A stretch of 15,543 bases of DNA, taken from contig CAJAHV010000441.1 in NCBI GenBank assembly GCA_903939555.1, positions 1 to 15,543 of the forward strand, given 5' to 3'. Position numbers and translations under genes: made by a program. Of the stretch, positions 7,266 through 13,750 are shown in pieces; position 1 is the first letter of the stretch; the number at the start of each line of letters is the position of its first letter. The DNA is from an uncultured Alphaproteobacteria bacterium. Its GTDB lineage: Bacteria > Pseudomonadota > Alphaproteobacteria > Sphingomonadales > Sphingomonadaceae. The notes below the pieces were generated by a model, which did no database searches, was not told the origin of the DNA, and saw only the letters and a list, made by a program, of their open reading frames with translations.

Positions 7266-7310
7266 CGAGAGACGCCGAAGTCAGCCCGAGGTGGCGTAGC
7301 GCCCTGCGCC

Positions 7311-8342
7311 CTAGATCAACCCCGCCAGCGGTGAACTCGGGTCTGCGTACCGCCGCTTCGCCATCCGGCCGGCGCGATAGGCCAGCCGGCCGCTCTCGAT
7401 CGCCAGTTTCATGGCGCGCGCCATCAAAATCGGGTCCTTCGCCTCGGCGATCGCGGTGTTCATCAGCACGCCGGCGCAGCCCAGTTCCATCGCGGCCGCC
7501 GCGTCCGACGCGGTGCCGACGCCGGCATCGACCAGCACCGGAACCTTGGCGCCCTCGATAATCATGCGGATGGTCACCGGATTCTGAATCCCAAGGCCCG
7601 AACCGATCAGACTGCCCAGCGGCATGATCGCACATGCCCCCAGATCCTCGAGCTTTTTCGCCGCGATCGGATCATCGGCGCAATAGACCATGACGTCGAA
7701 GCCATCGCGGACCAGCTCCGCCGTCGCGGTGAGCGTTTCGGCCATATCGGGATAGAGCGTGCGCGCTTCGCCGAGCACTTCGAGCTTGACGAGGTTCCAC
7801 CCCCCCGCCTCGCGCGCCAGCCGCAGGGTGCGCACCGCGTCCTTGCCGGTGAAGCAGCCGGCGGTGTTGGGCAGATAAGTGAATTTCTTCGGATCGATAT
7901 AATCGGTCAACATCGGCTGACCCTTGTCGGTGACATTGACACGGCGGACAGCGACGGTGACAATTTCGGCCCCCGACGCTGCGAGCGCGGCGGCATTCTG
8001 GGCGAAATCCTTGTATTTTCCGGTGCCGACGATCAGGCGCGAGGCGAATTTGCGCCCGGCAACTTCCCAGCCATCATCATTTTTTGTGTCGTCCTGGCCG
8101 CCCCCGACGAAATGCACGATTTCCAATTGGTCACCCTCGGCAAGTTCGACCGCGGCAAAGGTCGAGCGCGGCACGATTTCGAGGTTGCGCTCCACCGCCA
8201 CCTTGCCGGCATCGAGATCGAGCTCGGCAAGGAGAGCGGCAAGGCTGGAGCCGGGCGCGACGCGGCGCAGATCGCCGTTGAGGACTAGGTTTATCATGCC
8301 GCCTTCTATGGCGCGTGGCGCGTCGGGTTTAAAGGGTGACAT
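7311..8342 (-). CDS. thiSG: Fused sulfur carrier ThiS and thiazole synthase ThiG
   Basis: A 343-aa fusion for thiamin thiazole synthesis. Residues 16-82 are a ThiS-like beta-grasp domain (MINLVLNGDLRRV ... DQLEIVHFVGGG). Residues 88-343 are ThiG, a TIM-barrel enzyme: FASRLIVGTGKYKDF, VKLEVLGEARTLYPD with Lys186 as the likely Schiff-base lysine, and VDAGVGTASDA plus MNTAIAEAKDP for phosphate binding. The ThiS Gly-Gly end, normally a free C-terminus that is thiocarboxylated, is internal (Gly80-82) and followed by a short acidic linker (QDDTKNDD). The ATG at 8342 has a strong GGAGG; an internal ATG at 8297 also has a Shine-Dalgarno (GAAGG) and gives the classical ThiS start (328 aa). No other thi gene and no TPP riboswitch is visible nearby. 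Confidence 0.93.
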   Translation of the reverse strand: MSPFKPDAPRAIEGGMINLVLNGDLRRVAPGSSLAALLAELDLDAGKVAVERNLEIVPRSTFAAVELAEGDQLEIVHFVGGGQDDTKNDDGWEVAGRKFASRLIVGTGKYKDFAQNAAALAASGAEIVTVAVRRVNVTDKGQPMLTDYIDPKKFTYLPNTAGCFTGKDAVRTLRLAREAGGWNLVKLEVLGEARTLYPDMAETLTATAELVRDGFDVMVYCADDPIAAKKLEDLGACAIMPLGSLIGSGLGIQNPVTIRMIIEGAKVPVLVDAGVGTASDAAAAMELGCAGVLMNTAIAEAKDPILMARAMKLAIESGRLAYRAGRMAKRRYADPSSPLAGLI

Positions 8343-8349
8343 TTTCTTT

Positions 8350-8354
8350 CCTCC
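8350..8354 (-). promoter_or_regulatory. Strong ribosome binding site for the long form of thiSG
   Basis: GGAGG on the minus strand lies 7 nt before ATG 8342. A second site, GAAGG (minus strand of 8302-8306), lies 4 nt before ATG 8297, the classical ThiS start. Both starts therefore have a usable signal; the upstream one is better and decides the call. Confidence 0.6.
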
Positions 8355-8361
8355 GCCTTCT

Positions 8362-8379
8362 CGTCTCCCGTGACAGACG
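8362..8379 (-). other. Hairpin in the thiSG leader
   Basis: cgtct (8362-8366) pairs with agacg (8375-8379) around an 8-nt loop, about 8 nt before the thiSG Shine-Dalgarno on the minus strand. The stem can be lengthened by three pairs past one bulged base. It has no CUGAGA or other TPP riboswitch core. A separate 10-bp perfect palindrome, ccggcgccgg, lies at 8396-8405, midway between the divergent genes. Either could be regulatory or chance in GC-rich DNA. Confidence 0.3.
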
Positions 8380-8434
8380 GAAAGCGGTTTATCCCCCGGC
8401 GCCGGCACACTCTGGCCTTTGCCGCCCACATGCC

Positions 8435-8440
8435 TATACT
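8435..8440 (+). promoter_or_regulatory. Candidate -10 element for aroQ (leaderless message?)
   Basis: TATACT (5/6 to consensus) ends only 7 nt before the aroQ ATG at 8448, so transcription from it would begin at or next to the start codon. There is no Shine-Dalgarno before this ATG, only a pyrimidine run (cccccttATG). No convincing -35 element is seen at 16-18 nt upstream, which lowers confidence. Confidence 0.35.
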
Positions 8441-8447
8441 CCCCCTT

Positions 8448-8891
8448 ATGTCGGCAAATCTCGTCCTCGTCCTCAACGGCCCCAATCTCAACCTGCTCGG
8501 CTCGCGCGAGCCGGAAATCTATGGGCATGATACGCTCGACAGCATTGCCGCGGCGCTGGAGGATCAGGCGCTGGCACTGGGGCTGGAGATCGATTTGCGG
8601 CAATCCAACCACGAAGGCCATCTTGTCGACTGGCTGCACGAAGCCGGGGCCCGGCGCTGCCTCGCCGTCATTCTCAACGCCGGCGCGTTCACGCATACTT
8701 CGGTGGCGCTCCACGATGCGGTCAAGGCAATTGCCGTGCCAGTGATCGAAGTGCACCTGTCGAACCCGCAGGCGCGCGAAACCTTTCGCCACCATTCTTT
8801 CATCAGCAGCGTCGCACGCGGCACCATCTGCGGCTTCGGCGCCCAATCCTATGCGCTGGCGCTGGACGCGGCGGCGCGCTTACGGCAATAA
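8448..8891 (+). CDS. aroQ: Type II 3-dehydroquinate dehydratase
   Basis: AroQ dehydrates 3-dehydroquinate to 3-dehydroshikimate in the shikimate pathway. The 147-aa protein is of normal length for the dodecameric type II enzyme. Family signatures are NGPNLNLLGSREPEIYG (10-26), with the lid Arg20 and active-site Tyr25, RQSNHEGHLVDWLHEA (51-66), LNAGAFTHTSVALHDA (76-91), and EVHLSNPQARETFRHHS with catalytic His103. The start is ATG 8448; an in-frame ATG at 8430 would add six residues that the family does not usually have. aroQ diverges from thiSG, leads the accB-accC series, and ends 35 nt before accB. Confidence 0.96.
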   Translation: MSANLVLVLNGPNLNLLGSREPEIYGHDTLDSIAAALEDQALALGLEIDLRQSNHEGHLVDWLHEAGARRCLAVILNAGAFTHTSVALHDAVKAIAVPVIEVHLSNPQARETFRHHSFISSVARGTICGFGAQSYALALDAAARLRQ

Positions 8892-8926
8892 CGACCCCTT
8901 CCGGGGGCAACAGACAAAGGATCAAT

Positions 8927-9403
8927 ATGCCTGAAGGCATTGGAATTGCAGTCGATACCGCGCTGGTGCGCGAACTCGCCGAACTGCTCGATTCGAACCA
9001 TCTGACTGAAATCGAGGTCAAGGATGGTGACCGGGTCATCCGCGTCGTGCGCACCGCCGCCGCGGTCACCGCTTACGCGCCAGCGCCGGCCTATGCACCC
9101 GGAGCCGCTGCTGCCCCCGCCGCTGCCGCCGCAGCGGTCGTACCAGCGGCAGATGACTGGAAAAACCACGCCGGGCTGGTGAAGTCGCCGATCGTCGGCA
9201 CCGCCTATCTCACCCCCGAACCCGGCGCCGCGCCCTATGTCAGCGAAGGCCAGATGGTCGCCATCGGCGATACGCTGCTGATCATCGAGGCGATGAAGGT
9301 GATGAACCCGATCACCGCCCCCAAGGCCGGCAAGATTGTCCGCATCCTCATCAGCAGCGAACAGCCCGTCGAATATGACGAACCGCTCATCGTGATCGAA
9401 TAG
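8927..9403 (+). CDS. accB: Biotin carboxyl carrier protein of acetyl-CoA carboxylase
   Basis: BCCP carries the biotin group between biotin carboxylase and carboxyltransferase in the first committed step of fatty acid synthesis. The 158-aa protein has an N-terminal dimerisation segment (1-45), an Ala/Pro-rich flexible linker (about 46-76), and the biotinyl domain (about 82-158). The biotinylation motif EAMKVMN places biotin on Lys124. The thumb region (TPEPGAAPYVSEGQMV) is that of true acetyl-CoA carboxylase BCCP. AAAGGA at 8916-8921 lies 5 nt before the ATG. A weak cccc/gggg hairpin (8895-8906) lies between aroQ and accB. accC follows after 4 nt. Confidence 0.96.
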   Translation: MPEGIGIAVDTALVRELAELLDSNHLTEIEVKDGDRVIRVVRTAAAVTAYAPAPAYAPGAAAAPAAAAAAVVPAADDWKNHAGLVKSPIVGTAYLTPEPGAAPYVSEGQMVAIGDTLLIIEAMKVMNPITAPKAGKIVRILISSEQPVEYDEPLIVIE

Positions 9404-9407
9404 GCGC

Positions 9408-10763
9408 ATGGCAATGTTCGGGAAGGTCCTCATCGCCAATCGCGGCGAAATCGCGCTGCGTGTCCATCGTGCCTGCCGCGAAATGGGCATCCGCACTGTC
9501 GCTGTCCATTCCACCGCCGATGCCGATGCGATGCACGTGCGATTGGCCGATGAAGCGATCTGCATCGGGCCGCCATCGGCGACCGACAGCTATCTCAACA
9601 TCCCCGCCATCATTTCGGCGGCCGAGATCGCCCAGGCCGATGCCATCCACCCGGGCTATGGCTTTCTTTCCGAAAACGCGCGCTTTGCCGAGATCGTTGA
9701 ACAGCACAAGATCGTCTGGATCGGCCCCGACCCCGAACATATCCGCAAGATGGGCGACAAGGTCGAGGCCAAGCGCACCGCTGCGGCGCTCGGCCTGCCG
9801 CTGGTGCCGGGTTCCGATGGCCCGGTGAACAGTCCCGAGGAAGCAATCAAGGTCGCCAACGACATCGGCTATCCGGTGCTGATCAAGGCAGCATCGGGCG
9901 GCGGCGGTCGCGGCATGAAGGTCATTCCCGATGCCGCCAGCCTGCCTGGCCTGATGCGTCAGGCGCAGAACGAGGCCAAGGCGGCGTTCGGCGACGATAC
10001 TGTCTACATCGAGAAATACCTGTCTGAACCGCGCCACATCGAATTCCAGGTGTTCGGCGATGGCAAGGGCGGCGCCGTCCATATGGGCGAGCGCGATTGC
10101 TCGCTGCAACGCCGCCACCAAAAGGTACTCGAGGAAGCCCCTTCCCCGGCGCTCAACCCCGAACAGCGTGCCGAAATGGGCGAGATCGTCCGTCAGGCGG
10201 TATCGAAGCTGAAGTATCGCGGTGCCGGCACGATGGAATTCCTCTATGAAGACGGGAAATTCTATTTCATCGAAATGAACACCCGCCTTCAGGTCGAACA
10301 TCCCGTCACCGAAGCCGTGACCGGTATCGACCTGGTGCGCGAACAGATCCGCGTTGCCGCCGGCCTGCCGCTGTCGGTCACGCAGGAGCAGATCCGGTTC
10401 GAAGGCCATGCCATAGAATGCCGGATCAACGCCGAAGATCCCGTCACCTTTGCCCCCTCGCCGGGCCGGGTGACCGATTTCCACGCTCCCGGTGGCCTGC
10501 ATGTACGCGTCGATTCGGCGCTGTACGACGGCTATCGCATCCCGCCCTATTACGACTCGTTGATCGCCAAGCTGATTGTCTATGGCGCCAACCGCAACGA
10601 TGCGCTTATGCGCCTGCGCCGCGCGCTGGAGGAATTCGTCATCCACGGGCCGAAAACCACGATCCCGCTGCAGCAGGCGATCATCGAGGACCCTGATTTC
10701 ATCGACGGCAATTACACCATCAAATGGCTGGAACGCTGGCTGGCGTCGCGCGCCGAATCGTGA
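9408..10763 (+). CDS. accC: Biotin carboxylase subunit of acetyl-CoA carboxylase
   Basis: AccC is the ATP-grasp enzyme that carboxylates biotin on AccB using bicarbonate and ATP. The 451-aa length is standard. Visible motifs are KVLIANRGEIALR (6-18), HPGYGFLSEN (81-90), the ATP-binding lysine at 160 with the glycine loop ASGGGGRGMKV (162-172), GERDCSLQRRHQKV (227-240), and EMNTRLQVEHPVTE (289-302), which holds catalytic and metal-binding residues. The ATG at 9408 lies 4 nt after accB; ATG 9414 is a possible alternative. Its stop overlaps the GTG of the next gene (GTGA). Confidence 0.97.
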   Translation: MAMFGKVLIANRGEIALRVHRACREMGIRTVAVHSTADADAMHVRLADEAICIGPPSATDSYLNIPAIISAAEIAQADAIHPGYGFLSENARFAEIVEQHKIVWIGPDPEHIRKMGDKVEAKRTAAALGLPLVPGSDGPVNSPEEAIKVANDIGYPVLIKAASGGGGRGMKVIPDAASLPGLMRQAQNEAKAAFGDDTVYIEKYLSEPRHIEFQVFGDGKGGAVHMGERDCSLQRRHQKVLEEAPSPALNPEQRAEMGEIVRQAVSKLKYRGAGTMEFLYEDGKFYFIEMNTRLQVEHPVTEAVTGIDLVREQIRVAAGLPLSVTQEQIRFEGHAIECRINAEDPVTFAPSPGRVTDFHAPGGLHVRVDSALYDGYRIPPYYDSLIAKLIVYGANRNDALMRLRRALEEFVIHGPKTTIPLQQAIIEDPDFIDGNYTIKWLERWLASRAES

Positions 10764-11077
10764 CCGCGCCGGCGCTTTCGGACTTCTGCCTCGTCGACGA
10801 ATGCGTCCTTACCGGCGGCATCAAGGTGGGCTTTCTCTATCGCGAGGACCCCGAACCCGGTGAACCGCATGGCGATTCGGGCTGGGCACTGCGCGGCGAA
10901 GCCGGCGACGCCAGCGAAGACGATATCGACGCGCGCGATGTCGCCTGGGTCCCCTTGAGCGCCGTGCTCGCTGTCGATGACACATGGGGCCATCTCATCG
11001 CCTCTCCGCCAGGATCAGCCTTCGCGCGCAACCCCAAAACGTGGAAGTTCGAAGCCGTCGATCCCGACGCTCCGTGA
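10760..11077 (+). CDS. DUF2185 / Imm33-like small protein
   Basis: A 105-aa acidic protein that resembles DUF2185 (the Pfam family also called Imm33). The similarity lies in CLVDECVLTGGIKVGFLYRE (10-29), DSGWALRGE (39-47), a central acidic segment (49-60), and the end SPPGSAFARNPKTWKFEAVD. The Imm33 name comes from computational linkage of some members to toxin systems; many others are ordinary chromosomal genes, and no toxin is seen here. I chose GTG 10760, which overlaps the accC stop by 4 bp (GTGA); the open frame extends back to 10724 inside accC. Its own stop overlaps the next GTG in the same way. Function unknown. Confidence 0.78.
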   Translation: MTAPALSDFCLVDECVLTGGIKVGFLYREDPEPGEPHGDSGWALRGEAGDASEDDIDARDVAWVPLSAVLAVDDTWGHLIASPPGSAFARNPKTWKFEAVDPDAP

Positions 11078-11988
11078 TTCTGTCTCCCATCTGGCTGCCC
11101 GCAACGTTGATGGCCGGTGCCTTGCAGGCGTGGCGGACGGCGGTGCAGCAGCGGCTGCGCGGCACGCTGTCGGTCAACGCCGCCGGCCTGGTGCGGTATC
11201 TTTATGGCTTTCCGGTCGCGCTTATGCTGCTCGGGGGCTATCTGCTGGCGCGCGGGGCAACGCTCCCCGCCCTGCCCGCCGCGTTTTTCGGCTATGCAGT
11301 GGCCGGCGGTATCTGCCAGATCTTCGGCACCAATCTGCTCATCATGGCGTTCGGCTACCGCAATTTCATCGTCGGCACCGCCTATTCCAAGACAGAAGCC
11401 GTGCAGGGCGCGCTGCTCTCGGCCTGGCTGCTCCACGAGGCGCTGACCCCGCTGATCTGGGCCGGCATCGGACTGGGGGTCGCCGGCGTCATCATCCTGT
11501 CAACCGGCGGCCGGCGGCTGTCCTGGCGCGAACTGCTTGGCGAAATGGTTCAGCCGGCGGCGCTGTGCGGGCTGGGGGCGGGCTTCGGTTTCGCGATGAC
11601 TTCCGTTCTGGTGCGCAACGCCACCTTGCAACTGGCAACGCCCGACCTGCTGCTGCGCGCGCTCACAACGCTGGCGGTTACCATGGTGGCGCAGGCGCTG
11701 TTGCAGGGCAGCTATGTGACGCTGCGCGAACCCGAACAGTGGCGCAAGGTCGCGCAGACCTGGCGCACCTCGGCGCAGGTCGGCGGGCTGGCTGCGCTTG
11801 GCTCGGCGGGCTGGTTCACCGGCTTTGCCACTGCACCCGTCGCGCTCGTCCGCATCGTCGGGCAGGTCGAGGTAATCTTCACCCTGTTGTTCGGGCGGTT
11901 TTACCTGCGCGAACCCTTTGGCCGCAGCGAAGCGATGGGGCTGTTCTGCGTTGCCGGCGGGGTCATCCTCGCCTTGCTCGGCAGTTGA
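11074..11988 (+). CDS. DMT/EamA-family transporter
   Basis: A 304-aa membrane protein with about ten hydrophobic segments in two halves, as in the drug/metabolite transporter superfamily. The first-half segment around GTAYSKTEAVQGALLSAWLLHE and the equivalent second-half segment around APVALVRIVGQVEVIFTLLFGRFYLREPF carry the kind of loop-helix sequence typical of EamA domains. The substrate cannot be inferred. I chose GTG 11074, which overlaps the stop of the DUF2185 gene (GTGA); ATG 11110 is an alternative but would cut into the first helix. The frame is open back to 10984, inside the DUF2185 gene. aat starts 1 nt after its stop. Confidence 0.87.
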   Translation: MILSPIWLPATLMAGALQAWRTAVQQRLRGTLSVNAAGLVRYLYGFPVALMLLGGYLLARGATLPALPAAFFGYAVAGGICQIFGTNLLIMAFGYRNFIVGTAYSKTEAVQGALLSAWLLHEALTPLIWAGIGLGVAGVIILSTGGRRLSWRELLGEMVQPAALCGLGAGFGFAMTSVLVRNATLQLATPDLLLRALTTLAVTMVAQALLQGSYVTLREPEQWRKVAQTWRTSAQVGGLAALGSAGWFTGFATAPVALVRIVGQVEVIFTLLFGRFYLREPFGRSEAMGLFCVAGGVILALLGS

Positions 11989-11989
11989 A

Positions 11990-12763
11990 ATGACCGCGCC
12001 GTTGCCGTCCGTGCTCGATCCCGACACGTTGCTGCGTGCCTATGCCAGTGGCGTCTTCCCGATGGCCGAAAGCGCCAGCAGCCCCGACATCTTCTGGGTG
12101 GAGCCCAAGCGCCGCGGCGTGCTGCCGCTTGATGGCTTTCATCTTTCGAAAAGCCTCGCCAAGACGTTGAAGTCGGAACGCTTCACGCTGACGGCGGATC
12201 GTGCCTTCGATGCAGTGCTGGCGGCCTGTGCCGCGCCGGTACCGGGGCGCACCGACACGTGGATCAACCCGATCATCGCCACAGCCTATGGCGAATTGCA
12301 TCGCCGCGGCCAGGCACACTCGGTTGAAGCCTGGGCCGAGGATGGCACGCTCGCCGGCGGGCTATATGGTGTGCGGCTGGGCGGCGCCTTCTTCGGCGAA
12401 TCGATGTTCACCCGGGTCCGCGACGCCGCGAAAGTCGCGCTGGCGGCGCTGGTGGCGCGGTTGCGCGTTGGCGGTTTCACCCTGCTCGATACACAGTTCC
12501 TCACCAGCCACCTTGAATCCTTCGGCGCGATCGAACTGACCGCCCGCGCCTATCAGGTTCAATTGGGCGCGGCGCTCGGGCTTTCGGCGGATTTTTTCGC
12601 GCTTGATGGCGATACCGCCCGCTCGCCTGATGGCGCTGCTGCCCGGTCGCCTGAGGGCGCTGCCGCGCGGCCGTTTGAGGGCGCTGCCGCGCGGCCGGCG
12701 GCGACGGTTGCCGGCCCGGTTTCGGGAAAGCGCATCACGCAGCTTTTGACCCAAATATCGTAG
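11990..12763 (+). CDS. aat: Leucyl/phenylalanyl-tRNA-protein transferase
   Basis: Aat adds Leu or Phe from aminoacyl-tRNA to proteins with N-terminal Lys or Arg, marking them for ClpS/ClpAP degradation (N-degron pathway). Core motifs are YASGVFPMAE (18-27), the FWVEPKRRGVLPLDGFHLSKSL region, TWINPIIATAYGELHRRGQAHSVE (90-113), GGLYGVRLGGAFFGESMFTR (123-142), and DTQFLTSHLESFGA (167-180). The core ends near residue 206; residues 209-240 are four imperfect 8-aa repeats (ARSPDGAA, ARSPEGAA, ARPFEGAA, ARPAATVA). The end, QLLTQIS, resembles what I recall of sphingomonad Aat C-termini, so the repeats look inserted before a conserved tail. Residues 190-257 lie opposite the DUF2155 gene. The ATG follows the transporter stop by 1 nt with no clear Shine-Dalgarno. 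Confidence 0.93.
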   Translation: MTAPLPSVLDPDTLLRAYASGVFPMAESASSPDIFWVEPKRRGVLPLDGFHLSKSLAKTLKSERFTLTADRAFDAVLAACAAPVPGRTDTWINPIIATAYGELHRRGQAHSVEAWAEDGTLAGGLYGVRLGGAFFGESMFTRVRDAAKVALAALVARLRVGGFTLLDTQFLTSHLESFGAIELTARAYQVQLGAALGLSADFFALDGDTARSPDGAAARSPEGAAARPFEGAAARPAATVAGPVSGKRITQLLTQIS

Positions 12764-13215
12764 CGCGGGTGCTCGAGCGGGTGGAGCGACGGACTTTCAG
12801 CGAACATCCAGCCTGAAAACACCCGCTTAGCCGGGGCATTGACCATAGTTTCGTCGATGAGCAGGAAGGCGCCAGTCAACCGCTGTTCCCATGGCGGCGT
12901 GGTCTCGCAGGTGCGCACGGTCACGCGCAGCGCGGCAAAATCGAACGTTTCGCCGGGATGAAGCGTGAAGGTGCGGCTCTGCCCGGTGCGCTTGTTGATG
13001 GCCCCGATGCTGACCAGCCGCTGGGCATTGGGGGTCAGGCCGCGCGCCGGATCGGGGCTGGACGCGGCTTTGGGCGCTGCTTTGGGCGCGACCTTGGAGG
13101 TGGCCGGCGGAACCTCGGGAGCCGCAACCACGGCCGACGCCGCAGGCGACACCTGCTGCGCCAGCGCCGGAGCGCCGAGCAGCAGGCCCAGCATCAGGCG
13201 CGCCGCCGCGGCCAT
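12559..13215 (-). CDS. Secreted DUF2155 domain protein
   Basis: A 218-aa exported protein. Residues 1-19 form a signal peptide ending ALA|QQ. Residues 20-60 are a Pro/Ala/Lys-rich linker. About residues 66-160 are the DUF2155 domain, with LTGAFLLIDE, VFSGWMFAESPSL and LEHPRYDIWVKSC visible and two cysteines (103 and 159) that could form a disulfide. The tail (175-206) is an 8-aa repeat (GRAAAPSN, GRAAAPSG, DRAAAPSG, ERAVSPSS) followed by a Ser/Ala/Lys-rich end. Residues 151-218 are opposite aat. It starts 5 nt after mlaD without a clear Shine-Dalgarno, so it is probably cotranscribed and coupled. Function unknown; the mlaD linkage suggests envelope work. Confidence 0.85.
   Translation of the reverse strand: MAAAARLMLGLLLGAPALAQQVSPAASAVVAAPEVPPATSKVAPKAAPKAASSPDPARGLTPNAQRLVSIGAINKRTGQSRTFTLHPGETFDFAALRVTVRTCETTPPWEQRLTGAFLLIDETMVNAPAKRVFSGWMFAESPSLHPLEHPRYDIWVKSCVMRFPETGPATVAAGRAAAPSNGRAAAPSGDRAAAPSGERAVSPSSAKKSAESPSAAPN
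12617..12712. repeat. 24-bp tandem repeat, in frame in both aat and the DUF2155 gene
   Basis: Four adjacent 24-bp units lie at 12617-12640, 12641-12664, 12665-12688 and a diverged fourth at 12689-12712. The first three share gcSCGnYCGnnTGAKGGCGCTGCY-type sequence with a few changes. The plus strand encodes ARSPDGAA-like units in Aat; the minus strand encodes GRAAAPSG-like units in the DUF2155 protein. Frame is kept on both strands because 24 is a multiple of three. Confidence 0.9.
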
Positions 13216-13220
13216 GACGA

Positions 13221-13745
13221 TCAGCGCGCCGGCGCGGCGGCGGGCGCAGGGGAATTCGCTGCCGCAGGGGTATTCCCCGGCGCAGCGCTGTCGCCCGAAC
13301 GATTGACGACCGAGCCGATCAGCCCCATCAAATCGGTGGCGCCCGAGGTTTCGGTAATCTCCTCGCCGGGCTTAAGCATCACCGAATCGCCACCTGGCGT
13401 CAGCGAAACATAGATGCCGCCGAGCAGCCCTTCGCTGGTGATCGCTGCACTCGAATCGATCGGCAACTGCAGCGCCTTGTCGATGCCGAATTCGACGATT
13501 GCTTCATAACTGGCGGGGTCGAGGCTCTGTTTGGTCACGCGGCCGACCTTGATCCCGGCAACCTTGACATCGGTGCCTGCCGACACCCCGGCCACATTGG
13601 GGAACCGCGCCGTCAGCATATAACCAGAATCACCGCTGCCCGCCTGGGTGCGGCCATAGGCAAAGGTGACGAAACCGATGGCGACGAGCACGACGACGAG
13701 CCCTACCAGCGCTTCGATAATATTTTCTTTGAACAGCGCGCGCAT
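13221..13745 (-). CDS. mlaD: MlaD-type MCE domain protein
   Basis: A 174-aa periplasmic-facing protein of the Mla phospholipid transport type. Residues 10-30 form one N-terminal membrane helix. The MCE domain spans about 41-118 with the hallmark AGVSAGTDVKVAGIKVGRV (52-70) and the EGLLGGIYVSLTPGG end (105-119). The C-terminal 35 residues are low-complexity Ala/Pro/Ser. In characterised Mla systems this subunit works with MlaE permease and MlaF ATPase; neither is in the window. ATG 13745 follows GAGG closely and lies 5 nt after the NDUFA12 gene. The frame is open upstream to 13955, inside NDUFA12, without MCE features. The DUF2155 gene follows after 5 nt. Confidence 0.93.
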   Translation of the reverse strand: MRALFKENIIEALVGLVVVLVAIGFVTFAYGRTQAGSGDSGYMLTARFPNVAGVSAGTDVKVAGIKVGRVTKQSLDPASYEAIVEFGIDKALQLPIDSSAAITSEGLLGGIYVSLTPGGDSVMLKPGEEITETSGATDLMGLIGSVVNRSGDSAAPGNTPAAANSPAPAAAPAR

Positions 13746-13750
13746 GAGCC

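Noticed and set aside
8343..8447. Possible TPP riboswitch upstream of thiSG
   Set aside because: The leader has hairpins, but neither CUGAGA nor the second conserved TPP core is present, and the distance is too short for a full aptamer plus expression platform.
9387..10646. 419-codon minus-strand open frame opposite accC
   Set aside because: It is a shadow of accC, with no recognisable domain and no ribosome site, despite its length.
10760..11077. Toxin-immunity pair suggested by the Imm33 name
   Set aside because: No polymorphic toxin or secretion-linked gene is adjacent; the neighbours are accC and a transporter.
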